64,000 nt of DNA, taken from the NCBI RefSeq assembly GCF_016865485.1, contig NZ_AP024452.1, positions 2,378,501 through 2,442,500 of the forward strand, given 5' to 3'. Source of the stretch: Luteitalea sp. TBR-22 (GTDB lineage Bacteria > Acidobacteriota > Vicinamibacteria > Vicinamibacterales > Vicinamibacteraceae). The notes beneath the pieces were generated by a model, which worked only from the letters and a program-made list of their open reading frames with translations, was not told the DNA's origin and searched no databases. Each line of letters starts with the position of its first letter. Position 1 is the stretch's first letter. Position numbers and translations under genes: made by a program. Shown here piece by piece: positions 50,446 through 62,729 of this stretch.

Positions 50446-51666
50446 ATGCGCATCCTGTGGGCCGCGATCGTGGTCGCCCTGGGCGCCCTCGCCACGCCGC
50501 TCGCGCAGCCGACGACGCCCTCGTCGACGCTGCCGCGGCTGATCGTCGACGCCGGCGAGGTCGACCGGGCCGAGGCGTGGGCGCAGGTCCAACTGCCGCC
50601 CCGGGTGCGCGGCGCCGACCTGCAATTGCGTCGGGAAGACGATGGCGAGGTCGTGCCGCTGCAGATCGGGCCCTATCGCGAGGCCTGGATCCTGCTGCCG
50701 CGGCTGCGTGCCGGCACGACGACCGTGTTCCGCATCGAACCCGCGATGCGGCCGGCGCGGGCCGATCGGGTCACGGCGACGCGCGACGTGTCGCACGTCA
50801 GGGTCGCCGTCGACGGCCGGCCGGCCTTCACGTACGTCGGGGAGCCAGGGCCCCTGCCACGTGGTGTGGACGAGGTGTTCACGCGTGGCGGCTACATCCA
50901 TCCCGTCACCACGCCCTCCGGGCGTCGCGTCACCGAGGACTATCCCCCCAATCATCGTCACCATCACGGCATCTGGGCGGCGTGGACGCGCACCCGCTTC
51001 GACGGACGCTCGCCCGACTTCTGGAACATGGCCGACAGGACCGGCGCCGTGGAGTTCGAGCGCCTGAGCCGCACGTGGTCGGGGCCGCTCACCGCCGGCT
51101 TCGACACGCGGCATCGCTACATGGACCTCTCGGCCCCGACGCCGACGACGGTGCTGCTCGAGGACTGGCGCGTGATCGCCTATGCGTGGCCGACGTCCGA
51201 CCGACCGTGGCACGTCTTCGACGTCGAGATCACGCAAGCGCTCACCGGCGGGCTGCCGCTCGACCTGCCACCCTACCGCTACGGCGGCGTCGGTGTCCGC
51301 GGTCGCCACGACTGGGACGGGGCCGACAAGGCCGCCGTCATCACGTCGGCGGGACGTACCCGCACCACAGGGCATGGCACCCGGGCGACGTGGATGGCGA
51401 TGGGCGGGCTCGTCGACGGGCAGCGGGCAGGCATCGCCATGCTGTCGCACCCCGACAACGTGCAGTCACCGCAGCCGGTCCGCATCCATCCCACCGAGCC
51501 CTTCCTGAACTTCGCGCCGCAGCAGGCGGGCGCGTTGACGCTGCGCCCCGGCGAGCCCTTCCGGCTCCGTTACCGCTTCGTGGTGTTCGACGGCGCTCCC
51601 GATGCGGCGCGCCTCGACGCGCTCTGGCAGGCCTGGGCGACGCCGGTGAGGTGGAGGATCGAGTGA
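50446..51666 (+). CDS. Secreted DUF6807 (PmoA-like) protein
   Basis: 406 residues; signal MRILWAAIVVALGALATPLA. The family core is seen in GGYIHPVTTPSGRRVTEDYP, NHRHHHGIWAAWT and NFAPQQAGALTLRPGEPF. It is longer than the DUF6807 protein at 25242 by an N-terminal domain of about 100 residues. HRHHHG is a conserved histidine cluster that could bind metal or substrate. Function unknown; the family sits in sugar-use loci. It stands alone between the receptor gene and a repeat mosaic. Confidence 0.8.
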   Translation: MRILWAAIVVALGALATPLAQPTTPSSTLPRLIVDAGEVDRAEAWAQVQLPPRVRGADLQLRREDDGEVVPLQIGPYREAWILLPRLRAGTTTVFRIEPAMRPARADRVTATRDVSHVRVAVDGRPAFTYVGEPGPLPRGVDEVFTRGGYIHPVTTPSGRRVTEDYPPNHRHHHGIWAAWTRTRFDGRSPDFWNMADRTGAVEFERLSRTWSGPLTAGFDTRHRYMDLSAPTPTTVLLEDWRVIAYAWPTSDRPWHVFDVEITQALTGGLPLDLPPYRYGGVGVRGRHDWDGADKAAVITSAGRTRTTGHGTRATWMAMGGLVDGQRAGIAMLSHPDNVQSPQPVRIHPTEPFLNFAPQQAGALTLRPGEPFRLRYRFVVFDGAPDAARLDALWQAWATPVRWRIE

Positions 51667-51691
51667 GCCGCGATGCCTGGAATGCGGCAGG

Positions 51692-51883
51692 CTGAGGGCT
51701 CAGGGCTCAGGGCTCAGGGCTCAGGGCTCAGGGTAGAAGGGTAGAAGGGTAGAAGGGTAGAAGGTACAAGACAAAGGATCGAAGGCCGAAGGCCGAATGA
51801 CGAAGGCCGACTGACAAGGCCGCATGACGAACACCGTCGGTGACGTCCGGTGCCCGGTCCCCGGTGCCCGGTGCCCGGTCCCT
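51692..51883. repeat. Mosaic of four different tandem repeats
   Basis: In order: GGCTCAG x5-6 (51696-51735, period 7), GGGTAGAA x4 (51733-51765, period 8), GGCCGAA units (51781-51812, period 7), GGTGCCC units (51838-51883, period 7). Together they fill the gap between DUF6807 and the convergent kinase gene. Confidence 0.9.
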
Positions 51884-51885
51884 GC

Positions 51886-52998
51886 CTACCCCCGCGCGTA
51901 GCGACGCACGACGGCTTCGTACGCGTCCCGCTGGCGCTCGATCGAGGTCATCAGGGCCACCTGGGCGCGGGCCCGTTCGAGGTTGTGGTGCTGGCGATGG
52001 ACGCGGTAGTACGTATCGCCCTGGAGGTGGTCGGCCAGGAACCGGATCGCCTGCTCGAACGCCAGCAACTGGCCCGCGAACGCCAGCCAGGCGACCTCGG
52101 CAGGACGGAGGAAGTCGCCCGCCGACGAGAGGTATCCGCGCACGAGCGCCTCGAACATCTCTGGCCGCGACGCCACGCGCGACGCGTCGGGCTCGTCCTC
52201 GGCGGCGGCATTGGTCGCCGTGCGCACCATGTCGCCGAAGTCGATGGGCGCCAACCCCGGCATCGTCGTGTCGAGATCGACGACGCAGAGCGCCTCGCCG
52301 GAGGCGACGTCGATCATCACGTTGTTGATCTTCGTGTCGTTGTGGGTGACCCGCTCGGGGATGTCGCCCGCGGCCGCGGCGGCGAGCAGGCGGTCGGCAT
52401 CGGCCTCGTGCGCCAGGAGCTGGTCGATCAGCTCGCGGCAGCCCTGCGCGCGATTGCACGGGTCGCCGTCGACCGCGCGCACGAAGGCGTCGAAGCGTCG
52501 CCGCGTGTGGTGGAAGTCGGGGATCGTGTCGTGCAGGCGCTCGCCCGGCAGGTCGGCGACCTGGGCCTGGAAGGCGCCGAATGCCCGCGCCGCCGCCTCG
52601 GCCTGCTGCGGTGTCTCGACGATGTCGTAGGTGCGCGTGCGCTCGATGAACAGGTACGTGCGCCACACCGCGCCGTCAGCGTCGACGACGAAGGGCCGGC
52701 CGTCGCGCGCCGGCACGAGCGTGAGGGCGCGGCGCGACGCGTCGGGCAGGTGGGCCAGGCGGGTCGCGGCGTGGGTGAGCACGCGGGCCACGTTGTCCAT
52801 GAGCCGTTCGGGCTCGCGGAACACGTGGCCGTTGATGCGCTGGTGGATGTAGCGCACCGGCGTGCCGGCCTGATCGTAGGTGGCCGCGTACGTCTCGTTG
52901 ATGTGGCCGCTGCCGTAGGGCGCGGCGGCGACCTGGGTTCCGAGGATCTGGAACCGCGCGCCGAGGGCGCGCAGGTCGCGTGGCGGTGCCTGCGCCAT
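51886..52998 (-). CDS. APH-fold sugar kinase, N-acetylhexosamine 1-kinase-like
   Basis: 370 residues of the aminoglycoside-phosphotransferase fold. YGSGHINETYAATY is the glycine-rich loop seen in NahK-type anomeric kinases; VTHNDTKINNVMID is the catalytic HxDxxxxN and VVDLDT the metal aspartate. NahK phosphorylates N-acetylhexosamines at C1. The nucleotidyltransferase upstream ends 3 bases before its ATG, so the pair likely makes a sugar 1-phosphate and then a nucleotide-sugar. Choline or homoserine kinase alternatives are less likely given this partner. Confidence 0.8.
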   Translation of the reverse strand: MAQAPPRDLRALGARFQILGTQVAAAPYGSGHINETYAATYDQAGTPVRYIHQRINGHVFREPERLMDNVARVLTHAATRLAHLPDASRRALTLVPARDGRPFVVDADGAVWRTYLFIERTRTYDIVETPQQAEAAARAFGAFQAQVADLPGERLHDTIPDFHHTRRRFDAFVRAVDGDPCNRAQGCRELIDQLLAHEADADRLLAAAAAGDIPERVTHNDTKINNVMIDVASGEALCVVDLDTTMPGLAPIDFGDMVRTATNAAAEDEPDASRVASRPEMFEALVRGYLSSAGDFLRPAEVAWLAFAGQLLAFEQAIRFLADHLQGDTYYRVHRQHHNLERARAQVALMTSIERQRDAYEAVVRRYARG

Positions 52999-53001
52999 CC
53001 G

Positions 53002-53913
53002 TCAGCCGAAGAGGGGCGCGGGGTAGGCGCCGCTGGACGCCAGATCGGCCATGGCGGCGACGACGCCGGGCTTGTCCTCGCGGTAGGTGACCCCGAACCA
53101 GCGGCTCGTGGTCGGCAGCACCTCCACCACGCACTGGCCCCGGTTGATCAGCACGTCGACGGTCGCCGGGATGTAGCACTCCGACTTGAGGTCCTGCCCG
53201 TCGCGCGCCAGGAACTCCTCGAAGACCGCCTCGATCTGCGGGAACAGCGCCGGCGTGAAGCCCCACATGTTCATCGAGACCGGTTCCTGCCCCGTGAGTC
53301 GCTCGGGCGGCACCGTCCCGTCCTGGTTCTCCACGTGGTCGCCGACCGGCAGGACCTTGGTGAGTTCGCGGATCGACGCCAGGTGGCCCTGCGCGTCGGT
53401 GACGCAGACGCCGCGCGCCACCGTGCCGTGCGGCGACAGCGTGGTGCGCAGCGTGAAGCCGACCATCGCGTACCGGGTCGGGTCCTGCTGCCGCGCCGGG
53501 TCGGCGAGGAAGTCGTGCAGCACCTGGTAGGAGTGCTGGCCGTAGAAGTCGTCGGCGTTGATCGCGGCAAATGGCGTCGTGATCACGTCGCGCGCCGCCA
53601 GGATCGCGTGGGTCGTGCCCCAGGGCTTGGTGCGGTCGGCCGGACGGGTGAAGCCGCCGGGCAACTCGTCCATGTCCTGGAAGCAGTAGGCGGCGTCGAT
53701 GCGCCCTTCGTAGCGCGACAGGACCTGCTGCCTGAAGTCCTGTTCGAAGTCGCGGCGGATGACGAAGACGACCTTCCCGAAGCCGGCGCGCAGCGCATCG
53801 AAGATGGCGTAGTCCATCACGGTCTCGCCGTGCGGACCCATGGGGTCGAGTTGCTTGAGGCCGCCGTAGCGGCTGCCCATGCCGGCAGCCAGGACGAGAA
53901 GGGTCGGGGTCAT
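53002..53913 (-). CDS. Sugar-1-phosphate nucleotidyltransferase
   Basis: 303 residues. LVLAAGMGSRYGGLKQLDPM is the nucleotide-binding signature; TTPFAAINADDFYG holds the metal aspartates; NMWGFTPALFPQIEAVFEEF and ATVDVLINRGQC occur in the subgroup paired with NahK-like kinases. Expected product is a UDP- or other NDP-sugar. It is shorter than GlmU/RmlA-type fusions and has no left-handed helix domain. First gene of a two-gene minus-strand operon with the kinase. Confidence 0.84.
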   Translation of the reverse strand: MTPTLLVLAAGMGSRYGGLKQLDPMGPHGETVMDYAIFDALRAGFGKVVFVIRRDFEQDFRQQVLSRYEGRIDAAYCFQDMDELPGGFTRPADRTKPWGTTHAILAARDVITTPFAAINADDFYGQHSYQVLHDFLADPARQQDPTRYAMVGFTLRTTLSPHGTVARGVCVTDAQGHLASIRELTKVLPVGDHVENQDGTVPPERLTGQEPVSMNMWGFTPALFPQIEAVFEEFLARDGQDLKSECYIPATVDVLINRGQCVVEVLPTTSRWFGVTYREDKPGVVAAMADLASSGAYPAPLFG

Positions 53914-53969
53914 CGGTTATGAGGTCGAAGGATCCGGGATGGGGCCTTGCACGCGAACGGTCGAGCGCG

Positions 53970-53975
53970 AATAAT
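53970..53975 (+). promoter_or_regulatory. -10-like AATAAT before the glycosyltransferase
   Basis: GCGAATAATCCGCCCGG, 84 bases before the ATG at 54059; same ATCCGCC discriminator as 19980. Confidence 0.35.
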
Positions 53976-54058
53976 CCGCCCGGGATCGCTCCCGCACGCA
54001 CATCCTTCGTGTTGTACACCACTTTGCCCGCGCGTGGCACCGCGCCAGGATCCACCCC

Positions 54059-55324
54059 ATGAAGATGGTCGTCTCGATCCGGCAGCGGAGCTTCGCCCGG
54101 TACGTGGCCTTCGACCTGGCCGAGGCGGCCCGCCGTCTGGGCCATGTCGTCCACTGGATCGACTTCGACGCGTTGCAGCAGGGAACCGCGGCGCGTGGCC
54201 CCGACGCCTATCGGGAAGCGCTCGGGCGCGTCGACGAGCAGGTGCGGGCCTTTGCGCCCGACCTCGTCCTCAGCTACGGCATCGAGGCCATCGTCCCGCC
54301 CTTCCTGCGGGAGGTCCCCGGTGACTCCTGGACGCTGGCCGATGCCGCGCGCGCCCCGGTCGCCTGCTTCTTCTACGACTTCGGGGTGCCGTTCGACCGG
54401 CCCGTCGACGCCGCGACCGCGCCGTGGGTCGCGCGTGCCCAGCGAGCCGACGTGCGCGTCTTCTGCTGGGATCGGCAGGCGCTGGCCGACCTGCAGCGCT
54501 ACGGGGTGGCCGCCGAGTACCTGCCGATGGCCGTCAACGAGGCGATGTTCTTTCCCCCGCCCGGCGATGGCCTGCGGGACCTGCCGGTCGTGTTCTCGGG
54601 AGGTCCGACGCCGGAACGGATGGCGGCCCTCAGGGCCGTGGCGCCGCACGGCCTGGCCATCTACGGCTACGACGAGGCCGCGTGGACGACCGACCCGGTG
54701 CTCGCGGCGAGCTACCGGGGCTTCGTGCCCGAGCGCGACCGGCTGCGCGACATCTACCAGCGGGCACGCGTCACGCTCAACGTCACCCGCGCGCACGGCC
54801 GCGCCAGCCTCAACATGCGGGTGTTCGAGGCGATGGCCTGCGGGTGCACCGTGATCACCGATCAGGCCGAGGAGGCCGCGGCACTCTTCACGCCCGGTGA
54901 GCACCTCGTGACGATCGATCGCGACGAGTCACCGGCGGCCGTCGTGTCGCGGGTGCTCGCCGACGAGGCGCGGCGCGCGGCCATCGGCGCGCACGGGGCG
55001 GCCTGCGTGCGACGCGACCACACGTACGTCGAGCGACTATCGTCGATCGCTCCGCAACTCAAGGCCCTGGTGAGCGAGTCGCGGGCCTGGGCCTTCTGGG
55101 ACTCCTTCCTCGCGGTCGATCCCGACAAGGCGTTGCGCTTCCTCGGGGTGCTGCGCGCCGAGCGCAGCCTGCTGCGCGAGGATCTCTGGCACATGGCCGA
55201 GGCCGAGGCGCTCGGTCGCCTCGGGCGACGAGCGTTGGCGCTGCGGGCCTGCCGCGAGGCACAGCGACGCAACCCGGCGCTGCTGGGGCTCGATCGACTG
55301 GCGGAGCAACTGCAGACGCACTGA
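54059..55324 (+). CDS. CgeB-like glycosyltransferase (GT1_2 family)
   Basis: 421 residues, cytoplasmic GT-B fold. VSIRQRSFARYVAFDLAEAA begins the first Rossmann domain; VNEAMFFPPP and VFSGGPTPERMAAL lie at the interdomain cleft; RARVTLNVTRAHGRASLNM-RVFEAMACGCTVIT and HLVTIDRDES mark the PF13524 nucleotide-sugar domain. C-terminal 100 residues form a TPR-like helical extension (LWHMAEAEALGRLGRRALALR). Related proteins act in spore-coat, flagellin or cell-envelope glycosylation; acceptor unknown. Confidence 0.82.
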   Translation: MKMVVSIRQRSFARYVAFDLAEAARRLGHVVHWIDFDALQQGTAARGPDAYREALGRVDEQVRAFAPDLVLSYGIEAIVPPFLREVPGDSWTLADAARAPVACFFYDFGVPFDRPVDAATAPWVARAQRADVRVFCWDRQALADLQRYGVAAEYLPMAVNEAMFFPPPGDGLRDLPVVFSGGPTPERMAALRAVAPHGLAIYGYDEAAWTTDPVLAASYRGFVPERDRLRDIYQRARVTLNVTRAHGRASLNMRVFEAMACGCTVITDQAEEAAALFTPGEHLVTIDRDESPAAVVSRVLADEARRAAIGAHGAACVRRDHTYVERLSSIAPQLKALVSESRAWAFWDSFLAVDPDKALRFLGVLRAERSLLREDLWHMAEAEALGRLGRRALALRACREAQRRNPALLGLDRLAEQLQTH

Positions 55325-55688
55325 GAAGTGGTCCCCGCGCGCCGATGGCGGTCGGCGCGGCGGGGGATGGGCAGGGTGCCCTGGCTCAGTGAGATGAACT
55401 ACGTGTCGAGAGGAACGATTGGTGCAGTTGAACGCGCGATGACGCGAGCCTGAACGCCCCGCGCGGGCAGGTGTGTCCGGCCTCGGGGGCCTGCGACACG
55501 AGAAGAAGGCGTGCGGTAAGCACGCCAGTCACTGGAGCACGATGCGTGCCACGTCGGGAGGGCCGAAATCGCGCGCCATGTCCGCCGACCGCGCCGCGAG
55601 CGCTGTCGGAAATCCCCCAAGGGGTGGGGAAGTCCGTGCACCCGGCCCCAACGCGTAGGACGATGCCTACTCGTGGCGGATGGATCGA

Positions 55689-55706
55689 CACCAACGATCG
55701 TTGGTG
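55689..55706. promoter_or_regulatory. Perfect 18-bp palindrome upstream of the histidine kinase
   Basis: CACCAACGATCGTTGGTG, 42 bases before the ATG at 55748. Likely an operator for a dimeric regulator. Confidence 0.5.
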
Positions 55707-55709
55707 CCG

Positions 55710-55728
55710 CCACACTTTCTCCACACTT
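55710..55728 (+). promoter_or_regulatory. CCACACTT direct repeats, 11-base period
   Basis: CCACACTT at 55710 and 55721. Direct repeats one helical turn apart are typical targets of OmpR/PhoB-type response regulators. Confidence 0.4.
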
Positions 55729-55747
55729 GCGTGGTGAGCTTGTGGTG

Positions 55748-57154
55748 ATGGGACACTCTGCCGTGGCCTGGTGGCGCAGCCTGTACTGGCGCATCGGTGT
55801 CAGCTTCGTCGTGCTGGTGATCGGCATCTCGCTCGTCCAGGGTCTGCTCTTCACGTACCAGTGGCGCAACCTGTCGCGCGACCCGCACCGTTCCCCGCAC
55901 GGGGTGGTGCAGGAACTGGCGCTCGAGTACTCGACGGCCCTCGAGCGTGGGGGACGAGTGGACCTCAAGCGCCTGCAGCGCGAGCAGTACCCCGACTGGC
56001 CGTTGCTGTACGCCGTGATGACCGACGGGACCGTCGCGGGCGCTCCCGAGGCGCCCATGCCGCCCGAGCAGCTGACCTTCGCGCGCCAGTTGCTCCCGTC
56101 GCCGCCCCGTCGGCATGTCGAGAGCGAGGTCGGCCCGATGGTGACGGCGCCGATCCACGTCAACGGGCAGCTGCGCGGCCTCGCGGTGCTCATGTTCGAG
56201 TCCCGCGGACTGCTGCACGAGGCCGGTCGCTTCCTCTCCTGGTCGGGCCTCCTCCTGCTCCTCGGCGGCTCGGTGGCGGCCGCATGGTTCGTCGTCACGC
56301 CGGCCCGCCGGAAGCTGTCGGCCCTCGAGGCGGCGGCCGAGGCGATGCGCGAAGGCGACCTCAAGGCGCGCGCGTGCGAAACGGGTGGCGACGAGGTCGC
56401 GCGGGTCGCGCGGGCCTTCAACCGCATGGGCGAGCAGTTGGTGGAGCGCGACGAGGCGCTCAGGCGCGTCGACCAGTTGCGGCGGCAGATGCTGGCCGAC
56501 GTGTCACACGAGCTGAAGACGCCGCTGACCGCGATGCGGGGGTTCATCGAGACGTTGCAGATGCCGGAAATCGCGGCAGACGACGACCGGCGCACCCGAT
56601 ACTTCGCGACGCTGGAGCGCGAGACCCGACGGCTGGAGCGGCTGGTCGCGGACCTGCTCGACGTCGCGCGCCTCGAGAACGGCGTCGGCGACTTCGAGAT
56701 GCGCGTCTTTGCCGTCGGCCGGCTCCTCGAGCAGGTGGCCCGGCGCAACGAGCCGGTCGCGGCCGACGCGGGCGTCGCGCTGGCGATCGCGGTGGACGAG
56801 TCGGCCGACCAGGCCTACGGCGACCCGCACCGCCTCGAGCAGGCCATCGACAACCTCGTGGCCAACGCGCTGCGCTACACCCCGTCGGGCGGCACGGTGC
56901 GCATGGCGGCCAGCGCCACGGCGGAGGCGATCGTCGTGACCGTGAGCGATACCGGGCCGGGCATCCCGACCGAGCACCTCGCGCACGTGTTCGATCGGTT
57001 CTACAAGGCCGACCCCTCGCGCGCCGCGACGCGCCAGGGCAGCGGGCTCGGTCTCTCCATCGTCCGTGCCATCGTCGTGCGCCACGGCGGTACGGTGACG
57101 GTCGCCAGTTGTCCGGGTGAGACGACCTTCACGCTACGCCTGCCGACAGTTTGA
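55748..57154 (+). CDS. Orphan sensor histidine kinase (HAMP-HisKA-HATPase)
   Basis: 468 residues: helix 1 (about 16-36, GVSFVVLVIGISLVQGLLF), periplasmic sensor of about 125 residues, helix 2 (163-183), HAMP (184-240), HisKA with H254 in DVSHELKTPLTAM, and HATPase with NLVANALRYTPSGG (N box), DTGPGIP (G1), FYKADPS (F box) and GSGLGLSIV (G2). No response regulator gene adjoins on either side, unlike most such kinases. Start at 55748; a GTG at 55745 is also possible. The stop TGA is supplied by repeat copy d. Confidence 0.9.
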   Translation: MGHSAVAWWRSLYWRIGVSFVVLVIGISLVQGLLFTYQWRNLSRDPHRSPHGVVQELALEYSTALERGGRVDLKRLQREQYPDWPLLYAVMTDGTVAGAPEAPMPPEQLTFARQLLPSPPRRHVESEVGPMVTAPIHVNGQLRGLAVLMFESRGLLHEAGRFLSWSGLLLLLGGSVAAAWFVVTPARRKLSALEAAAEAMREGDLKARACETGGDEVARVARAFNRMGEQLVERDEALRRVDQLRRQMLADVSHELKTPLTAMRGFIETLQMPEIAADDDRRTRYFATLERETRRLERLVADLLDVARLENGVGDFEMRVFAVGRLLEQVARRNEPVAADAGVALAIAVDESADQAYGDPHRLEQAIDNLVANALRYTPSGGTVRMAASATAEAIVVTVSDTGPGIPTEHLAHVFDRFYKADPSRAATRQGSGLGLSIVRAIVVRHGGTVTVASCPGETTFTLRLPTV

Positions 57155-57263
57155 AATTCGACATTCGAAATTGATCGGCGGCTGGCCTGTCGGCCTTGCC
57201 GCTCGACACATCCCGAGGGGCGGCGGCGCAGCCGCGCCCCACGAGAATTTCAGATGTCCAATT

Positions 57264-57275
<12 letters not shown>
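57150..57275. repeat. AT-arm/GC-core intergenic element, copy d
   Basis: Left arm TTTGAAATTCGACATTCGAA includes the kinase stop codon; core GGCTGGCCTGTCGGCC and GGCGGCGCAGCCGCGCC as in copy b; right arm AATTTCAGATGTCCAATTTC overlaps the stop codon and last codons of the convergent GH63 gene. Confidence 0.9.
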
Positions 57276-61567
<4,292 letters not shown>

Positions 61568-61576
61568 GGCCCGACC

Positions 61577-62608
61577 GTGAACGCCGCCGTGACCAGCGAC
61601 CGCCGGCAGCACCTGCTGCCGGCGCCGGTCACGCTCGAGTCGGGCGTGGTGCTGCCGCGCGTGTCGGTCGCGTACCACACGTGGGGGACCCTGGCGCCCG
61701 GCGGTGACAACGCGGTCCTCGTGTGTCACGCGCTGACGGGCTCGTCGGACGTGTCGGACTGGTGGGGAGGCCTCATCGGCCCGCACGGTGCCCTCGATCC
61801 GTCACGCGATTACGTCGTCTGCAGCAACGTCCTCGGCAGCTGCTACGGATCGACCGGGCCGGGGACCCCGGAATGGGACGCGGTGTTCGGCAGGCAGCCC
61901 GAGGCGCCGGCCGTGACGATCCGCGACGTCGTGCACGTGCAGCGCCAGTTGCTCGAGGCGCTCGGCGTGCGTCGGTTGCGCCTGGTGATCGGCGGGTCGA
62001 TGGGCGGCATGCAGGCGCTGGAGTGGGCGCTGCTGTACCCCGGGATGGTCGAGGCCATCGCGGTGCTCGCGGCGCCCGCCGTGCACGCGCCCTGGGCGAT
62101 GGCCCTGGCCGAGGTGCAGCGGCAGGCCATCTTTGCCGACCCGGAGTGGCCGCACGGCCGTGCGGCGAAGGGACTGGCCGCGGCTCGGATGATGGGCATG
62201 ATCTCCTACCGGAGCGCGCAGGCCTTCGAGGCGCGCTTCGGCGCCGGTCGGCACGACGCCTCGGCGCCGTCGGTGACCCGCTGGCTGCACCGGCACGGCG
62301 AGAAGCTCGTCGATCGCTTCGACGCGCGGGCGTACGTCACCCTCACGCACGTGCTCGACTCGCATGACGTCGGCCGGGGACGCGGTGGCGTGCAGGCGGC
62401 TCTCGCGCGCCTCCACCAGCCAGCGCTGGTGGTCGGCATCGACAGCGACGTCTTGTACCTGCCCGACGAAATGCGCGGCCTGGCCCGCGACCTGCCAGCG
62501 GGTGAGCTGTTCTGGCTCGAATCGCCGCACGGGCACGACGCGTTCCTCATCGAGCAGGACGTCGTGCTGCGCGCCGTCCGCGACTTCCGCGCGCAATTGG
62601 AAATGTGA
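61577..62608 (+). CDS. metX: Homoserine O-acetyltransferase
   Basis: 343-residue alpha/beta hydrolase-fold acetyltransferase feeding metY. SVAYHTWGTLAP and CHALTGSSDVSDWW are family signatures; S141 in GGSMGGMQALEW is the nucleophile, and IDSDVLYLPDEM and SPHGHDAFL give the Asp and His. GTG start 9 bases after metY, so one operon. The last five codons (QLEM plus TGA) are encoded by the left arm of repeat copy e, so the original C-terminus may have been altered by the insertion. Confidence 0.93.
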   Translation: MNAAVTSDRRQHLLPAPVTLESGVVLPRVSVAYHTWGTLAPGGDNAVLVCHALTGSSDVSDWWGGLIGPHGALDPSRDYVVCSNVLGSCYGSTGPGTPEWDAVFGRQPEAPAVTIRDVVHVQRQLLEALGVRRLRLVIGGSMGGMQALEWALLYPGMVEAIAVLAAPAVHAPWAMALAEVQRQAIFADPEWPHGRAAKGLAAARMMGMISYRSAQAFEARFGAGRHDASAPSVTRWLHRHGEKLVDRFDARAYVTLTHVLDSHDVGRGRGGVQAALARLHQPALVVGIDSDVLYLPDEMRGLARDLPAGELFWLESPHGHDAFLIEQDVVLRAVRDFRAQLEM

Positions 62609-62720
62609 CATTTGAAATTCCCGGCGGCTCGGGCTTTGCCCTTCGCCGCTCGATATGCCGCGAGGGCGACAGGCCGAAGGCCGTCGCCTCGAGAATTTCA
62701 AATTTCGAATTTCAAATTAC
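62593..62720. repeat. AT-arm/GC-core intergenic element, copy e
   Basis: Left arm GCAATTGGAAATGTGACATT (one base from copy a) runs into metX and supplies its stop; core with GGCGGCTCGGGCTTTGCCC and GGCGACAGGCCGAAGGCC; right arm AATTTCAAATTTCGAATTTC ends 10 bases before the next ATG. Confidence 0.9.
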
Positions 62721-62723
62721 CAT
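62718..62723 (+). promoter_or_regulatory. -10-like TACCAT 6 bases before the deacetylase ATG
   Basis: TACCAT-CGCAGC-ATG at the end of the repeat's right arm; identical hexamer and almost identical spacing to 23176. No ribosome site. Confidence 0.4.
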
Positions 62724-62729
62724 CGCAGC

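Larger units (their letters stand above)
55325..55747. other. 423-base gap with an 18-bp palindrome and direct repeats
   Basis: No convincing gene. Contains a GTAGG-N6-CCTAC inverted repeat (55658), the perfect palindrome CACCAACGATCGTTGGTG (55689) and two CCACACTT direct repeats 11 bases apart (55710, 55721), all within 95 bases of the histidine-kinase start. Confidence 0.55.

Noticed and set aside
55471-55737. 88-codon ORF upstream of the histidine kinase as a response regulator or small protein
   Set aside because: No receiver or DNA-binding motifs; Arg/Pro-rich shadow composition, and it covers the operator-like motifs.
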